From Nitrospirae bacterium GWC2_57_13 (GTDB lineage: Bacteria; Nitrospirota; UBA9217), in contig MHDZ01000091.1 of NCBI GenBank assembly GCA_001805055.1, forward strand, positions 1-41,063: a stretch of 41,063 bases of DNA. Direction: 5' to 3'. A program made the translations under genes and the position numbers. Positions 1 to 8,978 of this stretch are shown here, piece by piece (the first letter of the stretch is position 1; the number at the start of each line of letters is the position of its first letter). The notes under the pieces were generated by a model. That model searched no databases and was not told the origin of the DNA. It saw only the letters and a list, made by a program, of their open reading frames with translations.

Positions 1-150
1 TAGGTTTAAAACCAGGATAAAGGGTTTCCTTTGCGTCCTTTGCGGGCTTTGCGAGAGACGCCTTTGATTTTGGTTTTGTTTCATCGGTCTGAGGCGAAAC
101 CTCGTTAACTATCGAATCCCAAAATGCTTATCAACGCATCACCTGTTCCC

Positions 151-972
151 TTATAAAAACAGATCCCCTTCACAGATCACCTGCGCCTCGCCGTCAAGCT
201 CTATACCGGCGAACATCCCGTTCTTCAGCGTGAACGAGATAATGAGCGTTTCTCCACCCTTTGTCAAGACTTCAACAGGCGACGATGCGCTGCCGAGCGC
301 CGCTGCGACCAGGGCCGCTGCGACCGCGCCGGTGCCGCAGGCAAGGGTCTCGCCCTCCACGCCGCGCTCGTAGGTCCGAAGCCGAAGCTTTCGCGGACCT
401 TTGACGGAAACGAAGTTTACGTTCGTCCCTGCGGGCAGGAAAAGGTCATGGTAGCGCGTCTCCCTGCCGACGGCCTCCACATTCTCCGCGTCCAGGATTT
501 CGGTGAAGTAAACCAGATGCGGCACACCGGTGTTGATGAAGTGGCCGGTCCTGATGCCGCTGCTGAGCGGCACGGACATGTTAAGCCTGAGGCCGGAAGC
601 GTCAGTGAGCTGAACCCGGACGCGCTCACGCTTCACCTCGGCATGGATCAGTCCGGCCAGTGTCTCGAAGGCCATCTTCTTCGGCGCTATCTTCCTGTTC
701 ATCGCGAACCGCGCAGCGCAGCGGGAGCCGTTGCCGCACATCTCCGCCTCACTCCCATCGGCATTGAAAAACCGCCACTTGAAGTTCGCTGTTTTTCGGG
801 ACGACGGCGGCACGATCACGATCAAGCCGTCAGCGCCCACGGAGAACCTCCGGTGACAGACGGTCTTCGCCAGGGCGCTGAGGTCCCGCCCCTTAAGGAT
901 GCCGCGGCGGTTGTCGATCAGGATGAAGTCGTTGCCGCTTCCCTGCATTTTAGCGAATGGTATCTTTTTCAT
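151..972 (-). CDS. dapF: Diaminopimelate epimerase
   Basis: Cytoplasmic enzyme that converts LL- to meso-diaminopimelate, the last step before LysA and the source of the peptidoglycan cross-link residue. The 273-residue product is the usual family length. It shows the N-terminal GSGNDF motif (11-16) and both catalytic cysteines: Cys79 in MCGNGSRC and Cys212 in ACGTG. I start at the ATG at 972 because it gives the canonical MKKIPFAKMQGSGND beginning; an upstream extension would add 40 residues of no known kind and run into the lysA 3' end. It lies 73 bp downstream of lysA on the same strand, so it is probably cotranscribed. dapA and dapB would be expected beyond the left edge. Confidence 0.96.
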   Translation of the reverse strand: MKKIPFAKMQGSGNDFILIDNRRGILKGRDLSALAKTVCHRRFSVGADGLIVIVPPSSRKTANFKWRFFNADGSEAEMCGNGSRCAARFAMNRKIAPKKMAFETLAGLIHAEVKRERVRVQLTDASGLRLNMSVPLSSGIRTGHFINTGVPHLVYFTEILDAENVEAVGRETRYHDLFLPAGTNVNFVSVKGPRKLRLRTYERGVEGETLACGTGAVAAALVAAALGSASSPVEVLTKGGETLIISFTLKNGMFAGIELDGEAQVICEGDLFL

Positions 973-1045
973 GATAGTTGCCGCAAAGAGCATGGCGCAT
1001 GGAGCATAGGGTCTAAATCTCTCTGCTCTCTGCCCTCTGCCCTTG

Positions 1046-2305
1046 TCAGTCCAGCCACCGGGGCACCTTCTCACCCCGGATGAGCTCGTCATAATTCTCC
1101 CGTTCGCGGATGGTGAAGAACTCGCTGCCCTTCACCATCACCTCGGCAACGCGGGGGCGCGAGTTGTAGTTCGACGACATGGAGAACCCGTAGGCGCCGG
1201 CGCCCATGATGGCAAGAAGATCGCCCTGGTTCACCGCCGCCAGCCTGCGGTTCTTGGCGAAAAAATCACCGGACTCGCAGATCGGCCCCACCACGTCGAA
1301 GGCCTCATGGTCATCGGAGTCCGTCTCGATCACCGGCTTGATCTCGTGATAGGCCTCATAAAGGCTCGGGCGGATCAGATCGTTCATACCCGCATCCACG
1401 ATCAGAAAGTTTTTGTCCTTCGTCTTCTTGTGATAGAGGGCGCGCGTCACAAGAATTCCCGCATTGCCCGTGATCGCCCTGCCCGGCTCAAGGATGAGCG
1501 TGCAGCCCGCTTGTTCGAGCAGGGGCCGGATCGCATCGGCCAGCTCCTGCGGATTGGGGGGCGTTTCGTCCTTATAGGTGATGCCGAGGCCGCCGCCGAT
1601 GTTCAGATACTTGATCTCGATGCCCGCGGCCCGGAGGTTCCGCACGAATCCGAGCAGCTTACCGAGGGCGTCCACGAAGGGCCGGACCTCGGTGATCTGC
1701 GATCCGATATGCTGGTGCACGCCGACCACCTCCACGTTCGGGAGGTCCTTCGCCGTCTGATAATACTCGAGAGCCTGCTCGAAGGGAATGCCGAACTTGT
1801 TCTCCTTCATGCCCGTTGAGATATAGGCGTGGGTCCGGGGATCGATGTCGGGGTTAACGCGCAGCGCGATCGGCGCCTTGCAGCGCATCTCGCCGGCGGC
1901 GCGGTCGATGGCCAGGAGCTCTTCGCCGGACTCTACGTTGAACATAAGGATGCTCATCTTGAGGGCATACTCGATCTCGTCCCGCCGCTTACCCACACCG
2001 GCATACACGATCTTGCCGGGGTCGATGCCGGCGCGCAGGGCGCGAAAAAGGTCGCCGCCCGATACAATGTCCGCTCCCGCTCCTTCCCGGCCCAGAAGCC
2101 GAAGCACCGTGCCGTTGGGATTCGCCTTAAGGGCGTAGCAGATCAGGTGCGGCGCGCCGTTGAAGGCGTTCTTGAACGCCCGGATATGGTTCAGGAGGGT
2201 ATTGCTGCTATAGAGATAGAAAGGCGTGCCTACACGCTGGGCGATGGCCCGCACGGCCACATCCTCGCAATACAGTTCGTTGTTCTTGTAGACAAAATCA
2301 TGCAT
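1046..2305 (-). CDS. lysA: Diaminopimelate decarboxylase
   Basis: PLP enzyme (fold III) that decarboxylates meso-diaminopimelate to L-lysine. The 419-residue protein has the PLP lysine in YALKANPN (Lys60), the phosphate-binding stretch LNIGGGLG, an EPGR motif and the CESGDFFA segment that supplies the active-site cysteine across the dimer interface. The ATG at 2305 gives a standard MHDF start, with a purine-rich GAGAGAGG upstream. It sits 18 bp after the FN3 lipoprotein gene and just before dapF. No lysine riboswitch is visible upstream, and the short spacing suggests transcription from the argG/argH side. Confidence 0.97.
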   Translation of the reverse strand: MHDFVYKNNELYCEDVAVRAIAQRVGTPFYLYSSNTLLNHIRAFKNAFNGAPHLICYALKANPNGTVLRLLGREGAGADIVSGGDLFRALRAGIDPGKIVYAGVGKRRDEIEYALKMSILMFNVESGEELLAIDRAAGEMRCKAPIALRVNPDIDPRTHAYISTGMKENKFGIPFEQALEYYQTAKDLPNVEVVGVHQHIGSQITEVRPFVDALGKLLGFVRNLRAAGIEIKYLNIGGGLGITYKDETPPNPQELADAIRPLLEQAGCTLILEPGRAITGNAGILVTRALYHKKTKDKNFLIVDAGMNDLIRPSLYEAYHEIKPVIETDSDDHEAFDVVGPICESGDFFAKNRRLAAVNQGDLLAIMGAGAYGFSMSSNYNSRPRVAEVMVKGSEFFTIRERENYDELIRGEKVPRWLD

Positions 2306-2323
2306 GGCCGGTCCCCGCCTCTC

Positions 2324-3409
2324 TCACCGCAGCTTCTCGGGCTGCGCCTTCTGCTCCTTCGACGGCTTCCCCTCGTTGCCGGCCCGGTCCACGGCCGTCA
2401 CGATGTAATAATAGGTCATGTCCGCCTGGACCGTCCCGTCCGAATAGGTGGTGCGGATGATGGGCTTGTCCGTCAGCCGCGCATACTCCTTGCCGACCGT
2501 AAGGGAGCGGTATACATGGTAGCCGGCAACGTCCCGCTCCCGGTTCTCGTCCCAGGTCAGGAACACCCTGCCCACGCCCGGCACGACCGTGAGACCCGCG
2601 GGCGGTGACGGCGGCGTCATGTCCTTTGGCTGGGCAGACGCCTCGTTGGAGTTCAGGCTCTCTCGCCAGGGCTGCGCCGGGCTGTCCACAGCACGCACCA
2701 CATAATAATAGATCCGATCATTCACCACTGCCGTGTCGCGATAGGAAGTGGCACGCAACGGCTCGCTGTTGACCGGCGTCTCTCCGTACATTCCCTTGTC
2801 CTCGCGGCGGTAGACCGTGTAGCCGGTGAACCCGTCGTTCTTGCTGCCGTCGGTCTTAACCGTGACCGGATGCCAGGTGAGCTCCACAGCGCCGTCGCCA
2901 GCGGCAGCGCGCAGCTTTTCGGGCGGCATGAGCGTCGGCACCGGCACTGCAAGCACAGCCTCGGAGTAGACGCCTACTCCGCCCCGCCTGCCCAGCGCCC
3001 GGATCCGGTAGGCGTATACCTGGCCGTAGCGCAGGTTCCTGTCGCTCCAGAAGACCGTGCCGTTCTTCAGCTCCGCAGGCCCGGGCGCATCGAGAGATAT
3101 CGCCGCGTGTTCACGGAAACGCGGCCGTTTCTTGTCGCTCTGCACCTCGGCCCGGTAGATGACGAAACCCCCGATCTCCGAGGGATCCATTTTCTTCCCT
3201 TCAACGTTCCGGCCCGGCAGAGGCCAGGACAGGAACGCCACATCGGCACGCAACGCTACCTTGATCCCTGCAACCGCCTCGGGCCGCGGGCTGTCAGGGA
3301 CGATCGGGTCCGTTTTCCTGCCGCAGGAAAACGCGGGCAGCAGCAGCGCCAGCGCGAGAACCGCCGCGGCAGGCCGGAGCGTTCCGTTCTTGTTTAAAGG
3401 AACTAGCAT
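2324..3409 (-). CDS. Lipoprotein with three fibronectin type III repeats
   Basis: 361 residues. A hydrophobic signal segment (about 13-28) ends at Cys29, so the mature protein is probably lipidated; the lipobox (A-F-S-C) is weak. The mature start CGRKTDPIVP resembles the N-terminus of the short lipoprotein LptM (YifL), which is often encoded beside lysA/dapF. Three FN3-like repeats follow, at about 38-140, 147-250 and 255-350, each with the recurring GY.VYR and YYY.V.A.D signatures. It lies between argH and lysA with 18-30 bp gaps, an arrangement I know from Geobacter-type genomes. Function is unknown; an envelope-assembly or scaffold role is only inference. The ATG at 3409 precedes the signal peptide directly. 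Confidence 0.85.
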   Translation of the reverse strand: MLVPLNKNGTLRPAAAVLALALLLPAFSCGRKTDPIVPDSPRPEAVAGIKVALRADVAFLSWPLPGRNVEGKKMDPSEIGGFVIYRAEVQSDKKRPRFREHAAISLDAPGPAELKNGTVFWSDRNLRYGQVYAYRIRALGRRGGVGVYSEAVLAVPVPTLMPPEKLRAAAGDGAVELTWHPVTVKTDGSKNDGFTGYTVYRREDKGMYGETPVNSEPLRATSYRDTAVVNDRIYYYVVRAVDSPAQPWRESLNSNEASAQPKDMTPPSPPAGLTVVPGVGRVFLTWDENRERDVAGYHVYRSLTVGKEYARLTDKPIIRTTYSDGTVQADMTYYYIVTAVDRAGNEGKPSKEQKAQPEKLR

Positions 3410-3439
3410 GCTGTGCCCATGACGCCTGCCTTCCCGGTC

Positions 3440-4876
3440 TCAGCGGGCGCTCAGCTCCTTCGCTATCTGCTTCTTCAGCGCCTGCAGCCGCTTCTTCAGA
3501 TTTGTCGGGGCCGTGCCGCCGTAGGAGGTGCGCCGTCCCACGGATGCTTCGAGCGACAGCGCGTCATAAACGTCATGCCCGATGAGCGGCGTGAGCTTCC
3601 GGTACTCGTCGAGGGTAACGTCATGCAGCCCCCGGCCTGCGCCGGAAGCGAGCAGCACGGCACGGCCCACCACCTCGTGGGCCTCCCGGAACGGCATGCC
3701 CTTCCGGACCAGATAGTCCGCCAGATCCGTTGCCGTGATGAAACCGTCGTCTGCGGCCCTGCGCATGGCGCCCACATGCACGGTGATACGCTGCAGCATG
3801 CCGGCAAAGACGGTCAGCGCGCGGTTCACCGTATCAGCGGCATCGAATACCGGCTCCTTGTCCTCCTGCATGTCTCGGTTATAGGCGAGGGGCAGCCCTT
3901 TCATCACCGTTAACAGGGACAGGAGGCTGCCGTAAACTCTGCCGGTCTTGCCGCGCGTCAGCTCCGCCACGTCGGGATTCTTCTTCTGCGGCATGATCGA
4001 CGATCCCGTGGCGTAGGCGTCGGAAAGGGATATGAACCCGAACTCCGCTGACGACCAGAGCACGAGCTCCTCGGAGAAACGGGACAGATGCATCATGATC
4101 TGGGCGCAGGCCGCAGCGAACTCGATGGCAAAATCCCGGTCCGATACGGCGTCAATGCTGTTCTCGGCAACAGCGTCGAACCCGAGCTTCCGGGCGACGA
4201 AGGTCCGGTCAATGGGATGCACGGTGCCGGCCAGGGCTCCGGCGCCCAGGGGGAGCACATTCACCCTGCCGAAACAGTCCTCAAGCCGTGCACGGTCGCG
4301 ATCGAACATCTCGTAGTAGGCAAGCAGATGATGGCCGAAGAGCACCGGCTGGGCGCGCTGCAGGTGCGTATATCCCGGCATCACCGTGCCGGTGTGCTTT
4401 TCGGCAAGTCCGACAAGGACCGCCTGGAGCTGCCGCAGAAGCCAGTGGATCTCGGCGATCTCGTCGCGCAGGTACAGGCGGAGGTCCAGCGCCACCTGGT
4501 CGTTCCTGCTCCGCGCCGTGTGCAGCTTGCCTCCCAGCGGTCCGATGTTCTCGATCAGCCGGCTCTCGATGTTCATGTGGATGTCTTCAAGCTCGATACG
4601 GAATGCGAAATCGCCCGAAGCGATCTCCTTCCGGATGCTCTCGAGCCCGCGGATGATCAGGACCGTCTCTTTCTTCGTGAGTATGCCCGTCTTGCCGAGC
4701 ATCTCGGCATGGGCAACGCTGCCCGCAATGTCGTAAGGGTAGAGCCGCCAGTCATAGGGGATCGAAGCGGTATACTCGTCCACCAGCTGGTTCGTGGCTT
4801 CCGTGAACCGCCCGCCCCATGGCTTTGCGCTTTTCGGCGCGTTCTTTGACGGCTTTGACTTTTTTGTTGTTTTCAT
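3440..4876 (-). CDS. argH: Argininosuccinate lyase
   Basis: Splits argininosuccinate into arginine and fumarate, the final step of arginine synthesis. 478 residues. The fumarase/aspartase superfamily signature [12 protein letters not shown] is at 291-302, with the conserved ARSRNDQ (121-127) and TH in [10 protein letters not shown] (around 168-177). I start at the ATG at 4876, giving a Lys/Ser-rich leader of about 17 residues before the conserved KPWGGRF. The open frame extends further upstream, but that part is low-similarity sequence in the argG-argH spacer. It lies 100 bp after argG and 30 bp before the FN3 lipoprotein. Confidence 0.97.
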   Translation of the reverse strand: MKTTKKSKPSKNAPKSAKPWGGRFTEATNQLVDEYTASIPYDWRLYPYDIAGSVAHAEMLGKTGILTKKETVLIIRGLESIRKEIASGDFAFRIELEDIHMNIESRLIENIGPLGGKLHTARSRNDQVALDLRLYLRDEIAEIHWLLRQLQAVLVGLAEKHTGTVMPGYTHLQRAQPVLFGHHLLAYYEMFDRDRARLEDCFGRVNVLPLGAGALAGTVHPIDRTFVARKLGFDAVAENSIDAVSDRDFAIEFAAACAQIMMHLSRFSEELVLWSSAEFGFISLSDAYATGSSIMPQKKNPDVAELTRGKTGRVYGSLLSLLTVMKGLPLAYNRDMQEDKEPVFDAADTVNRALTVFAGMLQRITVHVGAMRRAADDGFITATDLADYLVRKGMPFREAHEVVGRAVLLASGAGRGLHDVTLDEYRKLTPLIGHDVYDALSLEASVGRRTSYGGTAPTNLKKRLQALKKQIAKELSAR

Positions 4877-4976
4877 CTTCTTTGCCCTGCGAACCGTTAT
4901 TGACGCGGAGACTTGGCGACAGGGTGACGCGGCGACATGATATCGCTCCCCGTCTCCCTCTCTCCCCGTCACCGTG

Positions 4977-6182
4977 TCATTTTCCCCCCGCCTTCGCCCC
5001 GATCCGCAGCCGCAGTGCATTCAGGCGGATGAAGCCCTCTGCGTCCTTCTGGTTGTAGACCCGGTCGGCCTCGAAGGTGGCCAGTTCCGGATTATACAGT
5101 GAAACGGGCGATCTCCGGCCCGCCACGTCGCAATTTCCTTTATACAGCTTGATGCGGGCCGTGCCCGTCACGTTCTTCTGCGAAGCATCGATCGCCGCCT
5201 GGAGCATCTCGCGCTCCGGTGCGAACCAGTAGCCATAGTACACCAGCTCGGCGTACCGCGGGATGAAGCCGTCGCGCAGATGCATCACCTCGCGGTCCAG
5301 GGTCAGGGACTCGACAGCGCGGTGCGCGGCATGCAGCAGCGTCCCGCCCGGCGTTTCGTAGACGCCCCGGGACTTCATGCCCACGTAGCGGTTCTCCACG
5401 AGGTCCACGCGGCCCACGCCGTGGCTGCCGGCGATCCGGTTCGCCTCGGCAAGCAGCGCAGCCGGCGAGAGCATCTTGCCGTTGATGGCAACAGGGTCGC
5501 CGGCCTTGTACTCCACTTCAACGTACTCTGACTTGTCCGGCGCCTCTTCGACCGGGACTGCCATGGTGTACATGTCCGCCGTCGATTCTTTCCAGGGATC
5601 CTCGAGCACGCCGCCTTCATAGCTGATATGCAGGAGGTTGCGGTCCGTGGAATAGGGCTTGGCCTTTGTGGCTGTCACGGGGATGCCGTGCTTGCCGGCG
5701 TAGGCGATCAGCTCTTCGCGGCCCTTCAGGTCCCATTCGCGCCAGGGCGCGATGATCCTGATGTCGGGCTGAAGCGCGAAATAGGTGAGCTCGAAGCGAA
5801 CCTGGTCGTTGCCCTTGCCCGTGGCGCCGTGGCAGACCGCGTCGGCGCCTTCCTGCCGCGCGATATCGATCTGGCGCTTGGCGATCAGCGGCCGGGCAAT
5901 GGAGGTGCCCAGGAGATACCGGCCCTCATACACCGCGTTTGCCCGCAGCATGGGGAACACGAAATCGCGGACGAACTCCTCGCGCAGATCATCGATGTAG
6001 ATCTTGCTCGCTCCGGTCTTAATGGCCTTGTCGCGCAGCGGCTCAAGCTCCTCGCCCTGGCCGATGTCGGCCGTGAAAGCGATGATCTCGGCGCCGTACT
6101 GCTCCTTCAGCCACGTGATGATCACCGACGTGTCGAGCCCGCCGGAGTATGCCACCACGATCTTTTTTATGCCTTGTTTCAA
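4977..6182 (-). CDS. argG: Argininosuccinate synthase
   Basis: ATP-dependent condensation of citrulline and aspartate. 401 residues, typical length, with the N-type ATP pyrophosphatase P-loop AYSGGLDTS at 11-19 and the family segments [10 protein letters not shown] and YNPELATF. The start codon is TTG at 6182: GAGGG lies 7 nt upstream, and no in-frame ATG would keep the conserved [10 protein letters not shown] start. The TTG may lower initiation. It is the first arginine gene in the block and is followed by argH. A 121-bp spacer containing repeated ATTCCGCA-type words separates it from the cyclophilin gene. Confidence 0.97.
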   Translation of the reverse strand: MKQGIKKIVVAYSGGLDTSVIITWLKEQYGAEIIAFTADIGQGEELEPLRDKAIKTGASKIYIDDLREEFVRDFVFPMLRANAVYEGRYLLGTSIARPLIAKRQIDIARQEGADAVCHGATGKGNDQVRFELTYFALQPDIRIIAPWREWDLKGREELIAYAGKHGIPVTATKAKPYSTDRNLLHISYEGGVLEDPWKESTADMYTMAVPVEEAPDKSEYVEVEYKAGDPVAINGKMLSPAALLAEANRIAGSHGVGRVDLVENRYVGMKSRGVYETPGGTLLHAAHRAVESLTLDREVMHLRDGFIPRYAELVYYGYWFAPEREMLQAAIDASQKNVTGTARIKLYKGNCDVAGRRSPVSLYNPELATFEADRVYNQKDAEGFIRLNALRLRIGAKAGGK

Positions 6183-6303
6183 ATCACTACCCTCGAAAAT
6201 ACTGAAAAAAATGCTCTGCGGTAGAGGACCGCAGAGGATGTCGTTCCGGGCAAACCCGCCTTACCCCGATGGGTTTATTCCGCACTCCGCATTCCGCACT
6301 CGA

Positions 6304-6900
6304 TCACTTCCCCTCGATGATCTTCACCTTCATCTCGATCCGCTCGTTCGGGTTGTCGTTCTTGTCTCGGGGCTGGGACACGATCTTGTCCACAACATCC
6401 ATGCCGCTCTCCACCTCGCCGAAGGCCGTGTACTGCCGGTCAAGGAACGCCGCGTCAGCTGCGCAGATGAAGAACTGCGATCCCGCGCTGTCGGGGTGGC
6501 CGGACCGAGCCATGGACAGAACGCCGCGCTTGTGCGGCCGCTCGTTGAACTCGGCCTTGATGGTGTACCCCGGCCCGCCCATGCCGTGCTTGCCCTTGTC
6601 GGCTCTCTTTGAATTCGGGTCGCCGCCCTGGATCATGAACCCGGGGATCACGCGATGAAAGACGGTCCCGTCGTAAGACCCCTGCTTCGCGAGATCAATG
6701 AAGTTCTTGACGTGGCCCGGCGCGACATCGGAATAGAACTTGAGCGTGATATCGCCGAACTTGGTCTCGATAACGGCTCTGGTTTCGGACATTTTTTTTG
6801 TCTCCTTGTTCGTTGAATTCTTGGACAGCTGCTGAGTGCATCCCCCACCGCCTGCAACGACCATTGTTGCGGCGGCAAGAAACATTACGAATTTTCGCAT
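6304..6900 (-). CDS. Exported (lipoprotein) cyclophilin-type peptidyl-prolyl isomerase
   Basis: 198 residues. A short signal peptide ends in AGGGGC, a reasonable lipobox, followed by a Ser/Thr/Lys linker and a complete cyclophilin domain from about residue 40. Catalytic and signature stretches are present: FHRVIPGFMIQGGDP, the MARSG region, and QFFIC near the C-terminus. It should catalyse proline isomerisation in periplasmic folding, attached to a membrane. The ATG at 6900 is chosen because AGGAGGGG lies just upstream and the signal peptide begins there; the longer frame from 7032 crosses the promoter. Cytosolic PpiB and exported PpiA share this domain, so I leave the symbol blank. Confidence 0.93.
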   Translation of the reverse strand: MRKFVMFLAAATMVVAGGGGCTQQLSKNSTNKETKKMSETRAVIETKFGDITLKFYSDVAPGHVKNFIDLAKQGSYDGTVFHRVIPGFMIQGGDPNSKRADKGKHGMGGPGYTIKAEFNERPHKRGVLSMARSGHPDSAGSQFFICAADAAFLDRQYTAFGEVESGMDVVDKIVSQPRDKNDNPNERIEMKVKIIEGK

Positions 6901-6978
6901 GACCCCTCCTCTGCAATCTGCAAAAAAATCGGGAACTGCTCGGAATAAACGCGGGCACATTCGGGGAAAAGATATATT

Positions 6979-7007
6979 GTTGTACCAGAAAGCCTGTTGG
7001 TTGTCAA
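6979..7007 (-). promoter_or_regulatory. Sigma-70-type promoter for the cyclophilin gene
   Basis: On the minus strand, TTGACA (7007-7002) and TACAAC (6984-6979) are 17 bp apart. They lie about 80 bp before the ATG at 6900, and the -35 box is a perfect match. Confidence 0.6.
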
Positions 7008-7106
7008 ACAAAAGGTGATGTTTTTTCAGCAAAAAACGGCGGTGTCAAGCGTTTCCACCGATTGCCGGGCGCCTTGGCGGAACAATGCCTGGAAGCTACA
7101 ATCCGA

Positions 7107-7136
7107 TTGACTCATGCGGGAGCGTACTGGTATACT
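7107..7136 (+). promoter_or_regulatory. Sigma-70-type promoter for the PilZ gene
   Basis: TTGACT (7107-7112), an 18-bp spacer and TATACT (7131-7136) end 25 bp before the ATG at 7162. An SD-like GAGGTG lies between. Confidence 0.6.
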
Positions 7137-7161
7137 TAAGGCGTTTCTTCGAGGTGCACTC

Positions 7162-7563
7162 ATGGAGAACCATCATCAGAACCGGCGGGGCTTCACCCGC
7201 ATCCCGTTCCATACGGAAGTAGAGGTCAAGACCGGCAACAGCATCGCCCGCTCAAAGAACGGGTTCGATGTGAGCATGAGCGGTCTGAGCCTTGCTGTGG
7301 ACTCCCTCGACGCGGCGGCCTTCGCTCCCGGCGCTCCCTGCGAGATCAGGATCCTTCTTTCCGCGTCCGCCGAGCAGGTCACGATCGAAGCGCGCGGCGT
7401 TGTCATCCGGTCGGCGCCGGGAAACCTTGCCGTGGAGTTCAACGAACTGGACCTCGACAGCTTTCAACACCTTCGCCTGCTCATTCTGAACAATACGGCC
7501 GAACCCGAAAAGGCCGAGCGCGAATTCGCCTCCCACTGGGGCATCAAGCCCCGACGAGCATAA
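7162..7563 (+). CDS. PilZ domain protein (c-di-GMP binding)
   Basis: 133 residues, a single PilZ domain. It shows the arginine motif as NRRGFTRIPF at the N-terminus and the second ligand motif DVSMSGLSL about 25 residues later, matching RxxxR and (D/N)xSxxG. It should bind cyclic di-GMP and act as an adaptor on motility, polysaccharide or transcription targets. The ATG at 7162 is preferred over the upstream ATG at 7114, because GAGGTG precedes it and the earlier start would overlap the promoter. The window also encodes a GGDEF protein (26.8-28.8 kb) and an HD-GYP protein (23.2-24.4 kb), so signal synthesis, decay and reception are all represented locally. Confidence 0.88.
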   Translation: MENHHQNRRGFTRIPFHTEVEVKTGNSIARSKNGFDVSMSGLSLAVDSLDAAAFAPGAPCEIRILLSASAEQVTIEARGVVIRSAPGNLAVEFNELDLDSFQHLRLLILNNTAEPEKAEREFASHWGIKPRRA

Positions 7564-7651
7564 GTTCCGCGTTGTATCTGATTTTTTGCCGGATTTCTGC
7601 CGGCAGGGAACGTACGGATCACGCAGCCCCATCACGGAAAAGGAGAACACC

Positions 7652-8077
7652 ATGGTACAAAAAGCGAGCTCAAAGTTGACCGACATGCTGAACAAAGCGA
7701 TCGCCCGGGAGATCCAGGTGAGCGTGCAGTACATGTGGCAGCATGTCATGGCAAAGGGGATGAACTCCGCCGAGGTCGCCGAGGTTTTCGAGGAGGTGGC
7801 TATCTCGGAAATGAAGCACGCCGAAAAGATCGCCGAGCGCATCTTCTACTTCGATATCACCCCCACCACCAAGCCCGACCCCATCAAGGTGGGCGGCACG
7901 CTCGCCGAGATGCTCGAAGCCGACGCGAAGGCGGAGGAAGAGGCCATCGACCTCTACAAGCAGATCATCAAGCAGGCTGATTCGGAGGGGGACAGCACCA
8001 CGCGCCTCCTGTTCGAGCAGATCCTCGCCGATGAAGAAGAGCACCACGATCGGTTCACGACGCTGCTGGGGAAATAG
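7652..8077 (+). CDS. Ferritin-like/bacterioferritin family protein
   Basis: 141 residues, a four-helix ferritin-like fold. Iron-site motifs are the glutamate in helix A (AREIQVSVQYMW), ExxH in helix B (SEMKHAEK), EEEAIDLY in helix C and ADEEEHHDRF in helix D. It probably oxidises and stores iron or protects against peroxide; a heme-binding methionine cannot be assigned with confidence. AAGGAGA is placed correctly before the ATG at 7652, and a strong terminator follows immediately. It is monocistronic or read from the PilZ promoter 89 bp upstream. Confidence 0.9.
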   Translation: MVQKASSKLTDMLNKAIAREIQVSVQYMWQHVMAKGMNSAEVAEVFEEVAISEMKHAEKIAERIFYFDITPTTKPDPIKVGGTLAEMLEADAKAEEEAIDLYKQIIKQADSEGDSTTRLLFEQILADEEEHHDRFTTLLGK

Positions 8078-8101
8078 CAGCTGGCTGTTGCTGGAAACAA
8101 T

Positions 8102-8134
8102 GAACGCCGGAGCTTTCGCTCCGGCGTTCTTTTT
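8102..8134 (+). terminator. Rho-independent terminator after the ferritin gene
   Basis: A perfect 12-bp stem GAACGCCGGAGC / GCTCCGGCGTTC with a TTTC loop (8102-8129) is followed by a T run to 8134. Confidence 0.93.
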
Positions 8135-8542
8135 GCGTAGAATGTCCTCTGATCCTGGAAACGGCAGATGGCCGCGGATTCACCCCGTTAGAAATAAGAA
8201 TTTTCTAACGGGGTAAACGCAGCTTTTCGCAGATTAAACCAGGCATTCGGACAGAAAGGGCCTTCACCCCAAAGGTGATTCTTTTTCAACATTAAAAAAA
8301 TTTCTTGTCTGTTTTTATCCGACCTTATCGGATTTTATCCGCGTCCAAATGCTCTTTTCAGGTTCAATAGAAGAATGAGCGGCACGTCCGCGAAGCGCTG
8401 GTCCTTTTTGATCCGCGCACGAAGGCCGGAACCGGTCATGCCCGCCTCGGACACAACTCCGGCAGGCGGCGCCACGGTCATGAATTCGACCTCAGCCGCC
8501 GCCGTACGGGAGTTGCACGTACTGCAGCCTAACCCGCATAAA
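8135..8542. other. Intergenic region with dispersed-repeat debris
   Basis: About 400 bp with no credible gene. It holds a long palindrome (8182-8214, listed separately), words of the 'cagat..gcggatt' type common in intergenic repeats, and at 8528-8543 the words CCTAACCCGCATAAAG, which recur at 33745-33760. The open frame here (8375-8689) runs into tRNA-derived sequence and is not a gene. Confidence 0.5.
8182..8214. repeat. Perfect palindrome, REP-like
   Basis: Arms ACCCCGTTAGAAA (8182-8194) and TTTCTAACGGGGT (8202-8214) pair perfectly around a 7-nt loop. There is no T tract, so it is not a simple terminator. It could be a REP-type element; only one copy occurs here. Confidence 0.6.
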
Positions 8543-8562
8543 GTGGAAGGGCATGTGGTAAA

Positions 8563-8618
8563 TGGCGGGGCGGACGGGGCTCGAACCCGCGACCTTCCCG
8601 ACCTGTCGGGACGTTCTA
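8563..8618 (-). pseudogene. Hybrid tRNA-Asp remnant, 3' half (copy C)
   Basis: Read on the minus strand, the TAGAAC word of the tRNA-Asp sequence is followed by a hairpin TCCCGACAGGTCGGGA in place of the anticodon arm, then a perfect 3' half of tRNA-Asp (T-arm, acceptor strand and CCA). 8543-8595 is identical to 8856-8908 (53 bp), and 8587-8618 matches 8979-9010 (32 bp, one mismatch). It lacks the 5' half and the GTC anticodon, so it cannot be a working tRNA. It forms the 3' boundary of the GIY-YIG gene and supplies that gene's stop codon. Confidence 0.75.
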
Positions 8619-8867
8619 CCGCTTGTTCTTTGCCAGCTCTAAAAGAATATCTCTGCTGTGAAACGACTTCAATTCCCGCTCTCTTCTGACTGCCGATGCA
8701 CGGGTCTCAACCTCTTCACGATACAACAGCCTCCACGGCCTTCGTGCTTTTGTGTATGTCGACCTGCCCTGATTATGCCGCAGAAACCGGTCTTCAAAAT
8801 TTGAGGTGTGGCCTATGTAGAGTGATTGGTCAGAATCGCTTTGCAGAATATACACGTGGAAGGGCAT
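8616..8867 (-). CDS. GIY-YIG nuclease domain protein (UPF0213/YhbQ type)
   Basis: 83 residues, a bare GIY-YIG domain: the GIY half as HVYILQS, the YIG half as LYIGHTS, the catalytic Arg in EDRFLRHN, a TYTKARRPWRLLY segment, and the metal-binding Glu in RRERELKSF. Such small proteins are nucleases of poorly defined role, and relatives include homing endonucleases. The ATG at 8867 lies only 8 nt after the CCA end of tRNA-Asp and has no Shine-Dalgarno, so expression may depend on tRNA read-through. The TAG stop is part of the tRNA-like sequence of copy C. The first four codons are repeated beyond copy C (8543-8554), marking a truncated second copy of the unit. Confidence 0.88.
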   Translation of the reverse strand: MPFHVYILQSDSDQSLYIGHTSNFEDRFLRHNQGRSTYTKARRPWRLLYREEVETRASAVRRERELKSFHSRDILLELAKNKR

Positions 8868-8875
8868 GTGGTAAA

Positions 8876-8952
8876 TGGCGGGGCGGACGGGGCTCGAACC
8901 CGCGACCTCCGGCGTGACAGGCCGGCGTTCTAACCAGCTGAACTACCACCCC
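8876..8952 (-). tRNA. tRNA-Asp (GTC)
   Basis: 77 nt with encoded CCA. The acceptor stem GGGGTGG/CCGCCCC includes one T-G pair. The anticodon stem CCGGC/GCCGG has loop CTGTCAC, giving anticodon GTC. The T-arm GCGGG TTCGAGC CCCGT is intact. It is the complete member of the tRNA-Asp-like sequences in this stretch. Confidence 0.96.
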
Positions 8953-8978
8953 AAAAACTGATACTATACTTCCTACTA

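Noticed and set aside
2306-2323. Lysine riboswitch upstream of lysA
   Set aside because: Only 18 bp separate it from the preceding gene and no riboswitch-like structure is present in the cluster.
8375-8689. Plus-strand open frame ending through tRNA-like sequence
   Set aside because: Its C-terminal part (GGADGARTRDLPDLSG) is translated tRNA-Asp remnant sequence, a well-known source of false proteins.
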